Assembly: GCF_900111765.1 (NCBI RefSeq)
Contig: NZ_FOIB01000003.1
Location: forward strand, 186,001 to 250,000
DNA from: Myxococcus fulvus
Lineage (GTDB): Bacteria > Myxococcota > Myxococcia > Myxococcales > Myxococcaceae
Reading direction: 5' to 3'
DNA length: 64,000 nt
In this document: positions 25,851 through 34,275 of the stretch, piece after piece
How the letters are laid out: the number at the start of each line of letters is the position of its first letter
Numbering within the stretch: position 1 is the first letter of the stretch
Notes under the pieces: model-generated
What the model saw: only the letters and a program-made list of their open reading frames with translations
Told to the model about the DNA's origin: nothing
The model's database searches: none
Program-made: the position numbers and the translations under genes

Positions 25851-27935
25851 GTGCAGATCGCCTGCCCTCAGTGCTCGATGCAGTATGCCTTGGATCCCCG
25901 CCTGCTTCCGCCGGGAGGGGCGTCGGTCCAGTGTACTCGCTGCGGCCATGTGTTCCTGGCCTCGCCCCAGGCGCAGACACCGCGTCCCGTCACCGCTGAG
26001 GGCGCTGGCCCCAAGACGCCGAGTGGCTCGTGGGGCACGGCGCCCGGTGGCAATCCCAGCTTGATGCGCACGCAGATCTTCGGCTCCGGGAAGGCGTCGG
26101 AAGGCGCGGGTGCTGGCGGTGCGCAGGCCGCGGGCGCACAGGGGACGACGCAGACCTTCGGCGCGGTGGGCGGGGCGCACGATGCCGTGAGCGGGCAGGG
26201 CGGGACGCAGACCTCGGGTACTCATGGGGCCACGCAGACCTTCGGCGCGGTCGGCTCCCAGGGCGCGGCATCGACCGAGGGCGTGGGCGCCTACGGCTCG
26301 ACGCAGACATTCGGCGCGGTGGGCACGCCTGGCATGACGCAGTCCTCTGCGGGTGCTCACGGTTCGACGCAGACCTTCGGCGCGGTCGGCGCCCCTGGCA
26401 TGACGCAGGCCTCTTCGGGTGCTCACGGCTCGACGCAGACGTTCGGCGCGGTCCCTCCGTCCGCCCCGGCTCCCGCCACTCCAGGCAGCCCGATCTTCCC
26501 CAGCAACACAGGCGGAAGCCCACGCCAGACCACCCAGGTCTTCGGTGCGGCCACGTCGGGCCCCCCTCCGTCGCCCCCATCGATTGCTCCCGTGACACTC
26601 GGAGCCTCGGGGACGTCAGGCTCGAGCCCGTCCACCCCCGCGAGCATCACGCCGCCGGGCGCTCCCGCCCCCATCGGACGCACGCTCACATACGGCGCCG
26701 TGTCCGACTCGGCCGGAGCAGGACCGATCCCGGAGCTCCCCCCCGAGAGCTCCACGAGTCTCTACGGCGAAGCCCCGTCCTCCACCGACCTCTTCGGTGC
26801 CGCCAACAACTCCGGGGCCCCGGTCAATCGCAAGACCTCCCTGTACGGCGCCGCCACCGACTCCGGGTCGCACGGCGTGAACCTGCCGCCCATGGAGCTG
26901 CCGGGACTCGGCGCCCTGGGCGCGGCCGGTGGCTCCGGTCCCAGCGCCCCGGAGCCCGCCTACCGCCGAGGCGGCGTCTCCCTCCCACCGGAGCTGCTGT
27001 CCGCGAACCGCGAGTCCGCGGCCATCGATGCCTCGGCGCCTTCGAGCTCCTCCTCGCGGCTCTGGCTGGGCCTGGTCGTGGCGGCCGGAGTGCTGCTGGC
27101 CGGAGTGCTCGCCTATCCCGCGTGGAAGAACCGCGACGCGGACATGCCGGCCACCGCGGTGACGGAGAAGGAGCGGGCCTCGGTCCTGCTGCGCAGGGAC
27201 GACTCCGCCTCCAGGGACCAGGCCATCCAGAGCCTCAAGGCCCTCACGGCCACGCATCCCAAGTACACCGAGGCCCAGGCCGAGCTCGTCGTGGCGCTCT
27301 CGCTGCGCCTGGGCGAACTCCAGGCCGAGGCCGAGCGGCTGCGAGCCCAGGGCGAGCTGCTCCAGCGTGACATCGACAACCTCGCCGCCGCGCAGGCCAC
27401 CGTCGACTGGGAGAGCCGCGTCAACGCGCTGAAGGCGCAGCGCGAGGACGTCATCAAGCTCGGCGGCCCCCTGCGCATCGAGATCGACCGCCTGCGCAAG
27501 GAAGTGGACGTCCTCGCCGAGGCCCTCGAGGCCGCGCCCGAGGTGGAGCCCACGTCCGCCCTGGCCGCGCGGGTGAAGGCCCGGGCCCTGCACGCGGGTG
27601 TGACGGCGGCGCCGGATGCCCTCGCGCTGGCCGAGCGCCTGCGCAACGTGGAGGGCGCCCCGAAGGCGTGGAGCACCGTGGCCCGCGCCGAGTACGTGCT
27701 CAGCTCGGGCTCGCCGCCGGACTCGGTGGCCCAGTCCGTGTCGGAGCTGGAGACGCTCCGTCAGGCGGATGGAACCCTGCTGCGCCCCTACGTCCTGGGG
27801 GCCCGGCTGGCCCTGCGCCAGAAGGACCCGGCGGCGGCGCGTTCACTGCTGGACGACGTGCTGGCGCTCAACAAGAACCACGAGCTGGCGCGAAAGCTGC
27901 TCGAGCAGGTCTCCGCGAGCGCCCCGCAGCCCTGA
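25851..27935 (+). CDS. Zinc-ribbon (MJ0042-type) membrane protein with QTFGAVG repeats
   Basis: The 694-residue protein starts at GTG 25851, 9 bases after the HhH gene's stop, without a good ribosome site, so coupling is likely. Residues 1-36 form an MJ0042 zinc ribbon with Cys5, Cys8, Cys28 and Cys31. Residues about 80-220 are a low-complexity Gly/Ala/Thr/Pro linker holding five copies of QTFGAV in a roughly 20-residue degenerate repeat (GSTQTFGAVG). A single transmembrane helix lies near 403-424 (LWLGLVVAAGVLLAGVLAY). The rest is coiled coil (LGELQAEAERLRAQGELLQ) and TPR-like helices. In Myxococcus, MJ0042 proteins with this architecture occur in motility and regulatory complexes (for example the AgmX/GltJ group), but this one lacks recognisable GYF or TonB-type domains, so I give it no specific role. 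Confidence 0.85.
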   Translation: MQIACPQCSMQYALDPRLLPPGGASVQCTRCGHVFLASPQAQTPRPVTAEGAGPKTPSGSWGTAPGGNPSLMRTQIFGSGKASEGAGAGGAQAAGAQGTTQTFGAVGGAHDAVSGQGGTQTSGTHGATQTFGAVGSQGAASTEGVGAYGSTQTFGAVGTPGMTQSSAGAHGSTQTFGAVGAPGMTQASSGAHGSTQTFGAVPPSAPAPATPGSPIFPSNTGGSPRQTTQVFGAATSGPPPSPPSIAPVTLGASGTSGSSPSTPASITPPGAPAPIGRTLTYGAVSDSAGAGPIPELPPESSTSLYGEAPSSTDLFGAANNSGAPVNRKTSLYGAATDSGSHGVNLPPMELPGLGALGAAGGSGPSAPEPAYRRGGVSLPPELLSANRESAAIDASAPSSSSSRLWLGLVVAAGVLLAGVLAYPAWKNRDADMPATAVTEKERASVLLRRDDSASRDQAIQSLKALTATHPKYTEAQAELVVALSLRLGELQAEAERLRAQGELLQRDIDNLAAAQATVDWESRVNALKAQREDVIKLGGPLRIEIDRLRKEVDVLAEALEAAPEVEPTSALAARVKARALHAGVTAAPDALALAERLRNVEGAPKAWSTVARAEYVLSSGSPPDSVAQSVSELETLRQADGTLLRPYVLGARLALRQKDPAAARSLLDDVLALNKNHELARKLLEQVSASAPQP

Positions 27936-27961
27936 AACGACGTGTGTCACACCCGGGAGGA

Positions 27962-27982
27962 GGACTGGAGAAAGTCCAGTCC
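27962..27982 (+). terminator. Terminator-like hairpin after the zinc-ribbon gene
   Basis: An 8-bp perfect stem GGACTGGA/TCCAGTCC with loop GAAAG lies 27 bases after the stop codon. No T-run follows. Confidence 0.45.
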
Positions 27983-28103
27983 CACCCGGCGCTGATCCCC
28001 ACGCCTGCCCCGGGGCTCCGAGCGGAGCGGGGTGCTCGGGCGGGGCATGCCTCTTGCTGAACCCAGGGCCGATTCGAGGACTGGGTCTTGGGAGGCATGG
28101 TCG

Positions 28104-29288
28104 ATGGCGGAGGTCTTCTTCTGGTGTGCCGCGCTGCTGCTGGCGCACACGTATTTTCTCTACCCATTGAGCCTGTTCGTGCTGGATGGGGCGGCGCAGG
28201 TGGCGCAGAACATCCGGGCGATGCGAGGCGGGGACGCGCGCAGTGAGCTGCCGAGGAGGCGTGGGCCGGCGCCCTCGGTGAGCCTGGTGGTCGCGGCGTA
28301 CAACGAGGCGTCCTGCATCGGGCAGAAGCTCGAGAACAGCCTGGCGCTCGACTACCCGGTGGACCGCTTCGAGGTGCTCATCGGCTCGGACGGCTCCACC
28401 GACGGCACCAACGAGCGCGTGCTGGAGTGCCAGGACGAGCGCGTGCGTCTGTCGCCCGCGCCCCGCGCTGGCAAGACGACGGTGCTCAACCGCTGCATCC
28501 CCATGGCCAAGGGCGACATCGTGGTCCTCTCGGACGCGAACACGATGATTGAACCCGACGCCATCGAGAAGCTGGTGCGCCACTTCGATGATCCGGAGGT
28601 CGGGGCGGTCTGCGGCAAGCTGCGCCTCTACAACCCGACGAAGAAGGACTACGAGGAGAGCGCGTACTGGAGCTACGAGTCCCTCATCAAGATGTACGAG
28701 GGGCGCCGGGGCGCGGTGGTGGGGGCCAACGGCGGCCTGTACGCCATCCGCCGCACGCTCTTCACGCAGCTGCCGCCGTCCACCATCGTGGATGACTTCG
28801 TCATCCCGCTGCGCATCCTCGAGAAGGGCTACAAGGTCGCGTACGAGGAGAAGGCCGTCGCGCACGAGGAGACGACGGAGGACTACGGCAAGGAGTTCGG
28901 CCGCCGCGCGCGCATCGCCGCCGGCAACTTCCAGAGCCTGCGCATGGTACCGGGGCTCTTGCTGCCCACCGCGGGCTTCCCCGCGTTCGCGTTCTGGTCG
29001 CACAAGCTGTTGCGCTGGTGCGCGCCCGCGCTGATGGGCGTGGCGCTGCTGGCGAACCTGTTCCTGCTCGACAGCATGTTCTACCGCGCCACGCTCTTCG
29101 GGCAGGGCCTGTTCTACGCGCTGGCGTACCTGGGGAAGGTGGGCGTGCTCAAGCGGGGCGCGGCGAAGCGGGTGGCCTCGGTGGCCTACTACTTCGTCAC
29201 CATGAACCTGGCCATCGTCGTGGGCTTCTGGCGCTTCCTGCGCAACTCGCAGCGCGCCGCGTGGGACCGCACCGCGCGCGCGTCCTGA
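28104..29288 (+). CDS. Membrane glycosyltransferase, family 2
   Basis: The 394-residue protein begins with a transmembrane segment (FFWCAALLLAHTYFLYPLSL), then a GT-A domain (SLVVAAYNEASCIG; EVLIGSDGSTDGT) and two or three C-terminal membrane helices. The metal-binding position reads SDAN rather than DXD, and a VDDFVIPLRI segment matches the acceptor/catalytic Asp region of processive GT2 synthases, close to poly-N-acetylglucosamine synthase-like enzymes. It likely transfers a sugar from a nucleotide donor at the inner membrane for exopolysaccharide or O-antigen-type glycan, substrate unknown. ATG 28104 is taken because GGAGG lies 8 bases before it and the membrane segment follows directly. 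No other polysaccharide gene is adjacent. Confidence 0.87.
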   Translation: MAEVFFWCAALLLAHTYFLYPLSLFVLDGAAQVAQNIRAMRGGDARSELPRRRGPAPSVSLVVAAYNEASCIGQKLENSLALDYPVDRFEVLIGSDGSTDGTNERVLECQDERVRLSPAPRAGKTTVLNRCIPMAKGDIVVLSDANTMIEPDAIEKLVRHFDDPEVGAVCGKLRLYNPTKKDYEESAYWSYESLIKMYEGRRGAVVGANGGLYAIRRTLFTQLPPSTIVDDFVIPLRILEKGYKVAYEEKAVAHEETTEDYGKEFGRRARIAAGNFQSLRMVPGLLLPTAGFPAFAFWSHKLLRWCAPALMGVALLANLFLLDSMFYRATLFGQGLFYALAYLGKVGVLKRGAAKRVASVAYYFVTMNLAIVVGFWRFLRNSQRAAWDRTARAS

Positions 29289-29310
29289 GACGAAGTCCTC
29301 GCGGCTTCAC

Positions 29311-29350
29311 CGGCGCTCGGCTCCTTGTCGGAGTCGGGCGCCGTTCGTTT
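29311..29350 (+). terminator. Intrinsic terminator of the GT2 gene
   Basis: A 14-bp stem (29311-29324 with 29330-29343) containing two G-T pairs and loop TTGTC is followed by TTCGTTT. It overlaps the end of the converging lipoprotein gene region and can serve both strands. Confidence 0.7.
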
Positions 29351-30216
29351 CAGCGCAGGGCGACGGGGATGGGCGCGGGCTTCTTCTTCGCCGGGACGCT
29401 CGCGGGGAGCACGCTGCCGTAGGCCGCGAAGAGCTGCCCGGTGAGCACCGGGGCCTTGTTCGGGCCGGGGTGGCGCAAGAGGTCGTTGAGCACCTCGCCC
29501 GTCTTCGGATCCCTCGGCAGGTGGGGGCGCGCCAGGTTCATCCGGTAGCGCACCACGCCCCGGTTGACCCGGTGGATGACGGTGACGGTGCCCTGCGCGT
29601 CCACGCTGTCGACGATGCCCACGTGGGTGAGGCCGTCGTTGCGGCGGCCGTCCCGGTTCTGGTCATACGTCTCGTGGAAGAACACCAAGTCCCCAGGCAC
29701 CGGCCGGCCGTCCTCGTACACGCGGCCGTTCGCGCGGGCGTAGCGGTACAGCGCGGTGACGCCGTTGTCCCCCGGCTTGAGCGTCCCCCGGAAGGACAGG
29801 CCCGCCTGGGCGTAGACACCCTCGATGAGGCCCGTGCAGTCGGACGGGTACTTGCGCCCGTCGAACGTCACCTGCGGCTTGCCCACCACCGAGCGCGCCG
29901 CGGCCAGGACCTTCTCGCGCGCATCGGCCGAGACGGGGCGCGCGCCCTGGGTGCTCACCTTCGTGGTGGCCGGCTTGCCCTTCGCGGGCCGGGACGCGGT
30001 GGCGCGCGCGGGCGTCTTCGCCTTGGCCGGCGCGGGCTTCTTCTCGGGTGGCGCCGTCGCCACGGGCGTGGAGAGCGACTCGCGAGGGAAGGCCGGCGGC
30101 GAGGCCGAGTGGTAGCGGACCGCGTACGAGTCCAGCCAGGGCTCCAGCCGGCCGGACGGGGTGGCGCAGCCCGTCGCGAGCATCGAGAGCATTCCCATCA
30201 GCGTGAGCCACCGCAT
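29350..30216 (-). CDS. NlpC/P60-like (CHAP-type) lipoprotein
   Basis: A 288-residue protein with lipobox LATGC near residue 17, so it should be lipid-anchored. Residues about 50-95 are a Lys/Ala/Pro-rich linker. The C-terminal domain carries a Cys in YPSDCTGLIEGVYAQAG and a His in THVGIVDSV, the Cys-His pair expected of NlpC/P60 or CHAP peptidoglycan endopeptidases and amidases. It probably cuts peptide bonds in peptidoglycan during growth or remodelling. ATG 30216 is chosen because GGAGG lies 6 bases upstream and the lipoprotein signal begins there. It is divergent from the repeat lipoprotein at 30351 and converges with the glycosyltransferase gene. Confidence 0.82.
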   Translation of the reverse strand: MRWLTLMGMLSMLATGCATPSGRLEPWLDSYAVRYHSASPPAFPRESLSTPVATAPPEKKPAPAKAKTPARATASRPAKGKPATTKVSTQGARPVSADAREKVLAAARSVVGKPQVTFDGRKYPSDCTGLIEGVYAQAGLSFRGTLKPGDNGVTALYRYARANGRVYEDGRPVPGDLVFFHETYDQNRDGRRNDGLTHVGIVDSVDAQGTVTVIHRVNRGVVRYRMNLARPHLPRDPKTGEVLNDLLRHPGPNKAPVLTGQLFAAYGSVLPASVPAKKKPAPIPVALR

Positions 30217-30350
30217 GCGCGACCTCCCTGTAGCGTCCTGGGGCACCATGCTGGCCCCGGCTTCGGGTGTCGTCAAAAAACCTACCCAGGCAACCGTCCG
30301 TGGCGGCGCGTGTTTCCGGGGGGAGCGGGGTGCGGTATTGCTCCAGGAGA

Positions 30351-32042
30351 ATGTTTTCACTCCGCCGAGCCCTCCCCGTCCTCCTGCTGGCCACCGGGTG
30401 CCTGCCCAATCCGTATGACCGCGCCGCCAGCACGGACACCGTGGAGGGCTATCGCGCCTTCCTGCGGGAGAACCCGACGCACCCGGATGGTGACGCCGCC
30501 GAGGCCCGGCTGGAGGAGCTGGAGTTCGAGGAGGCGAAGCGGCTGCACACGGTGCTCGCCTACAAGCGCTTCCTGGAGGCGTACCCGGAGGCGCCGCACT
30601 CGCGCACCGCGAGGACGCTGCTGGAAGGCCTGCGCTTCAACGCCGCGAAGGAGGCCGACTCCGTGGCCGCCTGGAAGCAGTTCCTCCAGGAGCACCCGGA
30701 CGGCGCCCAGCGCGACGAGGCGAAGCGGCTGATGCTGGAGGCGGAGTCGCGCGAGCTGGCGACGACGGAGGACCCGAAGCGGCTGGCCGAGTACCTGCGC
30801 GAGAAGCCGGATGATCCCCGCCGGCTCCAGGTCGAGTCGCGGCTGGACGCGCAGGCCTTCGAGCAGGCGAAGGGCTCCGGCGCGACGAAGCTGTTCGCCT
30901 ACCTGAAGGAGTTCCCCGCCGGCGTGCACCGCGAGGAGGCGCGCGTCCTGCTCCTGGGGCTGGAGGTGGAGGGGCTGCTCGTCTCCGGTCTGGTGGACGA
31001 GGCCGAGGCGCGGGTGAAGGCGCATCCGCTGGGCCCGAAGCTCACGGACTTCCCCGCGCGACTGACGCGTGCCCGGGCCGAGCAGGCCGCGCTGGCGCAT
31101 CCGGATCCGCTCGTCCGCGCCGCGTACGTGGGCCACTACCTGCGTGACCTGGAGGACCTGAAGCGCTCGCTGTTGGCACCGGACGCGCTGGACCGCTGGC
31201 AGGCGGCGGAGGAGCTGGGGCAGCACGTCTCCGTGCGCGCGGTGGACCCGCTCCTGGACGCGCTGCGCTCGGCGCGCAACCCGTTGATCCGCCAGAACGC
31301 GCTGGAGTCGCTGCGCACGGTGCTCACCTCGCTGCCGCGCCCGGTGGCGGAGTACGAGGTGGCCTCCCGGCTGGATGCCCTGCGCGAGCGGGCCAGCAGC
31401 GCGGAGATGTACCTCACCGTGGCCGTCCTCCTGGACCTCTCCGGACAGCTGCCGCAGGCCTCCACCGAGTACCAGCGCGCCTTCGACTCGGGCGTGCCGG
31501 ACCCCGTGGTGCTGCGCCGCTGGGTGGACATCCGCGAGGGGCGCAAGCAGCCCTTCTCCGCCGCGGTGGCCGCGCGGCAGCTCGCGGTGTGGGCGCTGAA
31601 CGTGGCCCGCGACGAGACGGTGACGACGGAGGGCCGCGTGCCCCTGGCCTCGGCGCGCCAGCTGTGCGCGGCGGCCGTCAACGCGCGCTTCGCCCAGGAG
31701 GCCATCGCCCGCGCGCGCGCCGTCTCCACCGAGTTCCCCGAGGACCTGGCCGAGTTCGAGCGCCGCGCCGAGGAGGCCCGTCGCCTCACCGAAGCCCGGC
31801 TGGCCGACGCGGAGCTGATCCTCCGGGAGCAGTCCCCCGGGGTGCGCACCTGCGCGGACCGCGGCGTCACCGAGCGGCTGGAGGGTGGGGTGAAGGAGCG
31901 CACCGCCGCCCTGGCCACGGTGAGCACGAAGCTGCCCCAGGTGGGGAAGGTGCTGCTGGAGCTGGCCCGGGAGAGGGATCCCTCCGCCCAGGTCCGCGAG
32001 GCGGCCTCGGCGCGGCTGACGGCGCACAAGCCCGTGCCGTGA
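30351..32042 (+). CDS. Helical-repeat lipoprotein
   Basis: A 563-residue protein with lipobox LLATGC at about residue 14. The mature part is almost wholly alpha-helical; the first 200 residues hold about five repeats of a pattern Y-x-x-F-L-x-x-x-P-x(6)-A (EGYRAFLRENPTHPDGD, LAYKRFLEAYPEAPHS, AAWKQFLQEHPDG), which are TPR/HEAT-like, and HEAT-like pairs (AVDPLLDALRSARNPLI) appear near residue 300. It is probably an envelope scaffold. AGGAG ends only one base before ATG 30351, an unusually short spacing, so initiation may be weak. No enzymatic motif is visible. It precedes the helicase gene by 55 bases in the same direction. Confidence 0.8.
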   Translation: MFSLRRALPVLLLATGCLPNPYDRAASTDTVEGYRAFLRENPTHPDGDAAEARLEELEFEEAKRLHTVLAYKRFLEAYPEAPHSRTARTLLEGLRFNAAKEADSVAAWKQFLQEHPDGAQRDEAKRLMLEAESRELATTEDPKRLAEYLREKPDDPRRLQVESRLDAQAFEQAKGSGATKLFAYLKEFPAGVHREEARVLLLGLEVEGLLVSGLVDEAEARVKAHPLGPKLTDFPARLTRARAEQAALAHPDPLVRAAYVGHYLRDLEDLKRSLLAPDALDRWQAAEELGQHVSVRAVDPLLDALRSARNPLIRQNALESLRTVLTSLPRPVAEYEVASRLDALRERASSAEMYLTVAVLLDLSGQLPQASTEYQRAFDSGVPDPVVLRRWVDIREGRKQPFSAAVAARQLAVWALNVARDETVTTEGRVPLASARQLCAAAVNARFAQEAIARARAVSTEFPEDLAEFERRAEEARRLTEARLADAELILREQSPGVRTCADRGVTERLEGGVKERTAALATVSTKLPQVGKVLLELARERDPSAQVREAASARLTAHKPVP

Positions 32043-32097
32043 AGTCCGGCTGATCCGTTCGTCCCGGGCGGGCGGGGCGGTTAGAGTTGCGCGCCCC

Positions 32098-34185
32098 ATG
32101 GTCTCCCCGCCCACCTCCAGGCCGCTCGGTCCGCCGAGTGGCCCGTCGCGCATCGACTACGCCCGGCTCCTCAACGAGGAGCAGCTGCGCGCGGTGGAGG
32201 CCGACGCGGGGCCGGTGCTGGTCATCGCCGGCGCGGGCTCGGGCAAGACGCGCACGCTCACCTTCCGCGCGGCGCGCAGGCTGGAGCAGGGCCTCTCTCC
32301 CGACAACCTCCTGCTGCTGACGTTCACCAACAAGGCCGCGCGCGAGATGACCCGCCGCATGGCGGAGCTGGTGGGCGGCTTCGTGGACGTGGGGCGCCTG
32401 ACGGGCGGCACGTTCCACCACGTGGCGCATGCGCTCCTGCGCGAGCACGCGACGGCGCTGGGTTACTCCGAGCGCTTCACCGTGCTGGACCGGCAGGACG
32501 CGCGGGACCTCATGGTGAGCTGCCTGGCCGAGCGCAAGCTCAAGAGCGACAAGCGCTTCCCCCGGCCGGAGCTGGTGCTGGAGCTGGTGTCGCTCGCCAC
32601 CAACCTGCAGCAGGCCGTGTCGGAGGTGCTGGTGGACCGGCGGCCTCAGTTCGTCCCGCTGGCGCCGGAGGTGCTCGCCACGGCGGCGCTCTACCGCCAG
32701 CGCAAGACGCGGCTGCACCTGATGGACTTCGACGACCTGCTCCTCAACCTGAAGCGGCTGCTCGTCGAACAACCCCGCGTCCGCGCCCTGCTCGCCGAGC
32801 GCTTCCACGCCGTGCTCGTGGACGAGTACCAGGACACCAACAGCCTCCAGGGCGAGCTGGTGGACCTGCTCGCCGGGGAGCGTCGGGACCTCACTGTCGT
32901 GGGGGACGACTGCCAGTCCATCTACAGCTTCCGGGGGGCGGACTTCTCCAACATCATGGGCTTCCCGGAGCGGCACCCCGGCTGCGCCGTCTTCACCCTC
33001 ACGCGCAACTACCGCTCGACCCCGGAGGTCCTCCAGCTCGCCAACGCCGCCATCGTCCAGAACACGCGGCAGTTCCCCAAGACGCTCGTCTCCGAGCGGG
33101 CCTCCGGGCCCCGGCCCCTCGTCGTCCCCACGCTGGACGCCGCCGAACAGGCGACCTGGGTGGCCGAGCGCATCCAGACACTCCAGGCGCAAGGCCAACC
33201 CCTGGAGTCGATGGCCGTCCTCTACCGTGCCCACAACCACGGCCTGGAGCTCCAGCTGGAGCTGACGCGCCGGGGCCTGCCGTTCCGGGTGCGCTCCGGA
33301 GTGCGCTTCTTCGAGCAGCCCCACGTCAAGGACGTGCTGGCCCACCTGCGCTGGGTGAACAACCCCCGGGACGAGCTCGCGTTCCGCCGGGTGGTGCGCG
33401 CGGTGCCGGGCGTGGGACCCACCACGGCGGAGCGCCTGTGGACCTCGCTGCGCGCCCTGCCCGAAGGCCTGTCCCTGGGGGAGCGGCTGGTCCACGAGGA
33501 CGTGCGGCGCCACGTGGCGAAGAAGTCGCTCGCGGCCTTCGAGCGGCTCACGGGGCTGATGGGACGGCTGGGACGCCCGGAGGCCACGCGCGACCCGGGG
33601 GGACTCATCGAGGACGTGCTGTCGGGCGGGTACGCCGCCCGGCTCGCCCTGGAGGCCACGCCCGAGGACAGCCGGGAGGACGACCTGCGGCGGCTGGCGG
33701 AGCTGGCCCGGCGGTTCGAGGACCTGCCGCGCTTCCTGTCGGAGCTGGCGCTGGTGGCGGAGTTCGCCGCCAAGGAGGCCCTGCAGGGCGATGCCCCCGG
33801 GGACGTCCTGACGCTCAGCTCCGTCCATCAGGCCAAGGGGCTGGAGTGGCGGAGCGTCTTCGTCCTCTGGCTGGTGGACGGGCGCTTCCCGATGTCCCAG
33901 GCGACTCGCTCGGCCGAGGAGGAAGAGGAGGAGCGCCGCCTGTTCTACGTGGCCACCACCCGGGCCCGGGACCTCCTGGCGCTGGTGTACCCCCTGTCCG
34001 TGCTGCCCCGGGAGGGCGAGCGCATCGTCCTGCGTCCGTCCCGCTTCCTGGACGAGCTGCCGACGGGGGAGGGGGGGCCGTATGATCGCCTGGTCCTGCC
34101 CTCCACCGCGGCCGTCCGAGGGGTGCTCCCACCCCCCCTGGGGTGGAACGAGCCGGGTCCGGAGGGCTCCGAGGTGGAGGACTGA
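32098..34185 (+). CDS. UvrD/Rep-family DNA helicase
   Basis: The 695-residue protein is a superfamily 1A 3'-5' DNA helicase. Walker A GAGSGKT is at residues 45-51, the Q motif LNEEQLRAVEA just before it, Walker B VLVDEYQDTN near 240, motif III GDDCQSIYSFRGAD near 263, RNYRSTPEVLQLA (motif IV) near 305, the motif V segment SSVHQAKGLEW near 575, and motif VI LFYVATTRARDLLAL near 620. All look intact. Such enzymes act in nucleotide excision and mismatch repair or replication restart. The first 20 residues are Pro-rich and unconserved. ATG 32098 has no strong ribosome site. UvrD, PcrA and Rep cannot be separated on sequence alone. Confidence 0.94.
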   Translation: MVSPPTSRPLGPPSGPSRIDYARLLNEEQLRAVEADAGPVLVIAGAGSGKTRTLTFRAARRLEQGLSPDNLLLLTFTNKAAREMTRRMAELVGGFVDVGRLTGGTFHHVAHALLREHATALGYSERFTVLDRQDARDLMVSCLAERKLKSDKRFPRPELVLELVSLATNLQQAVSEVLVDRRPQFVPLAPEVLATAALYRQRKTRLHLMDFDDLLLNLKRLLVEQPRVRALLAERFHAVLVDEYQDTNSLQGELVDLLAGERRDLTVVGDDCQSIYSFRGADFSNIMGFPERHPGCAVFTLTRNYRSTPEVLQLANAAIVQNTRQFPKTLVSERASGPRPLVVPTLDAAEQATWVAERIQTLQAQGQPLESMAVLYRAHNHGLELQLELTRRGLPFRVRSGVRFFEQPHVKDVLAHLRWVNNPRDELAFRRVVRAVPGVGPTTAERLWTSLRALPEGLSLGERLVHEDVRRHVAKKSLAAFERLTGLMGRLGRPEATRDPGGLIEDVLSGGYAARLALEATPEDSREDDLRRLAELARRFEDLPRFLSELALVAEFAAKEALQGDAPGDVLTLSSVHQAKGLEWRSVFVLWLVDGRFPMSQATRSAEEEEEERRLFYVATTRARDLLALVYPLSVLPREGERIVLRPSRFLDELPTGEGGPYDRLVLPSTAAVRGVLPPPLGWNEPGPEGSEVED

Positions 34186-34275
34186 GGGCTTCGCCCAGAA
34201 ACGCGCGCGCGAAGTCGCGACGTGATACAGAGTGGGACGGGGGCGCGCGTCTGGTGGCCCGCGCCCGTGAACTTC

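Noticed and set aside
30357..32153. A 598-residue frame on the minus strand opposite the repeat lipoprotein
   Set aside because: Low-complexity shadow frame; the + strand product has a lipobox and regular helical repeats.
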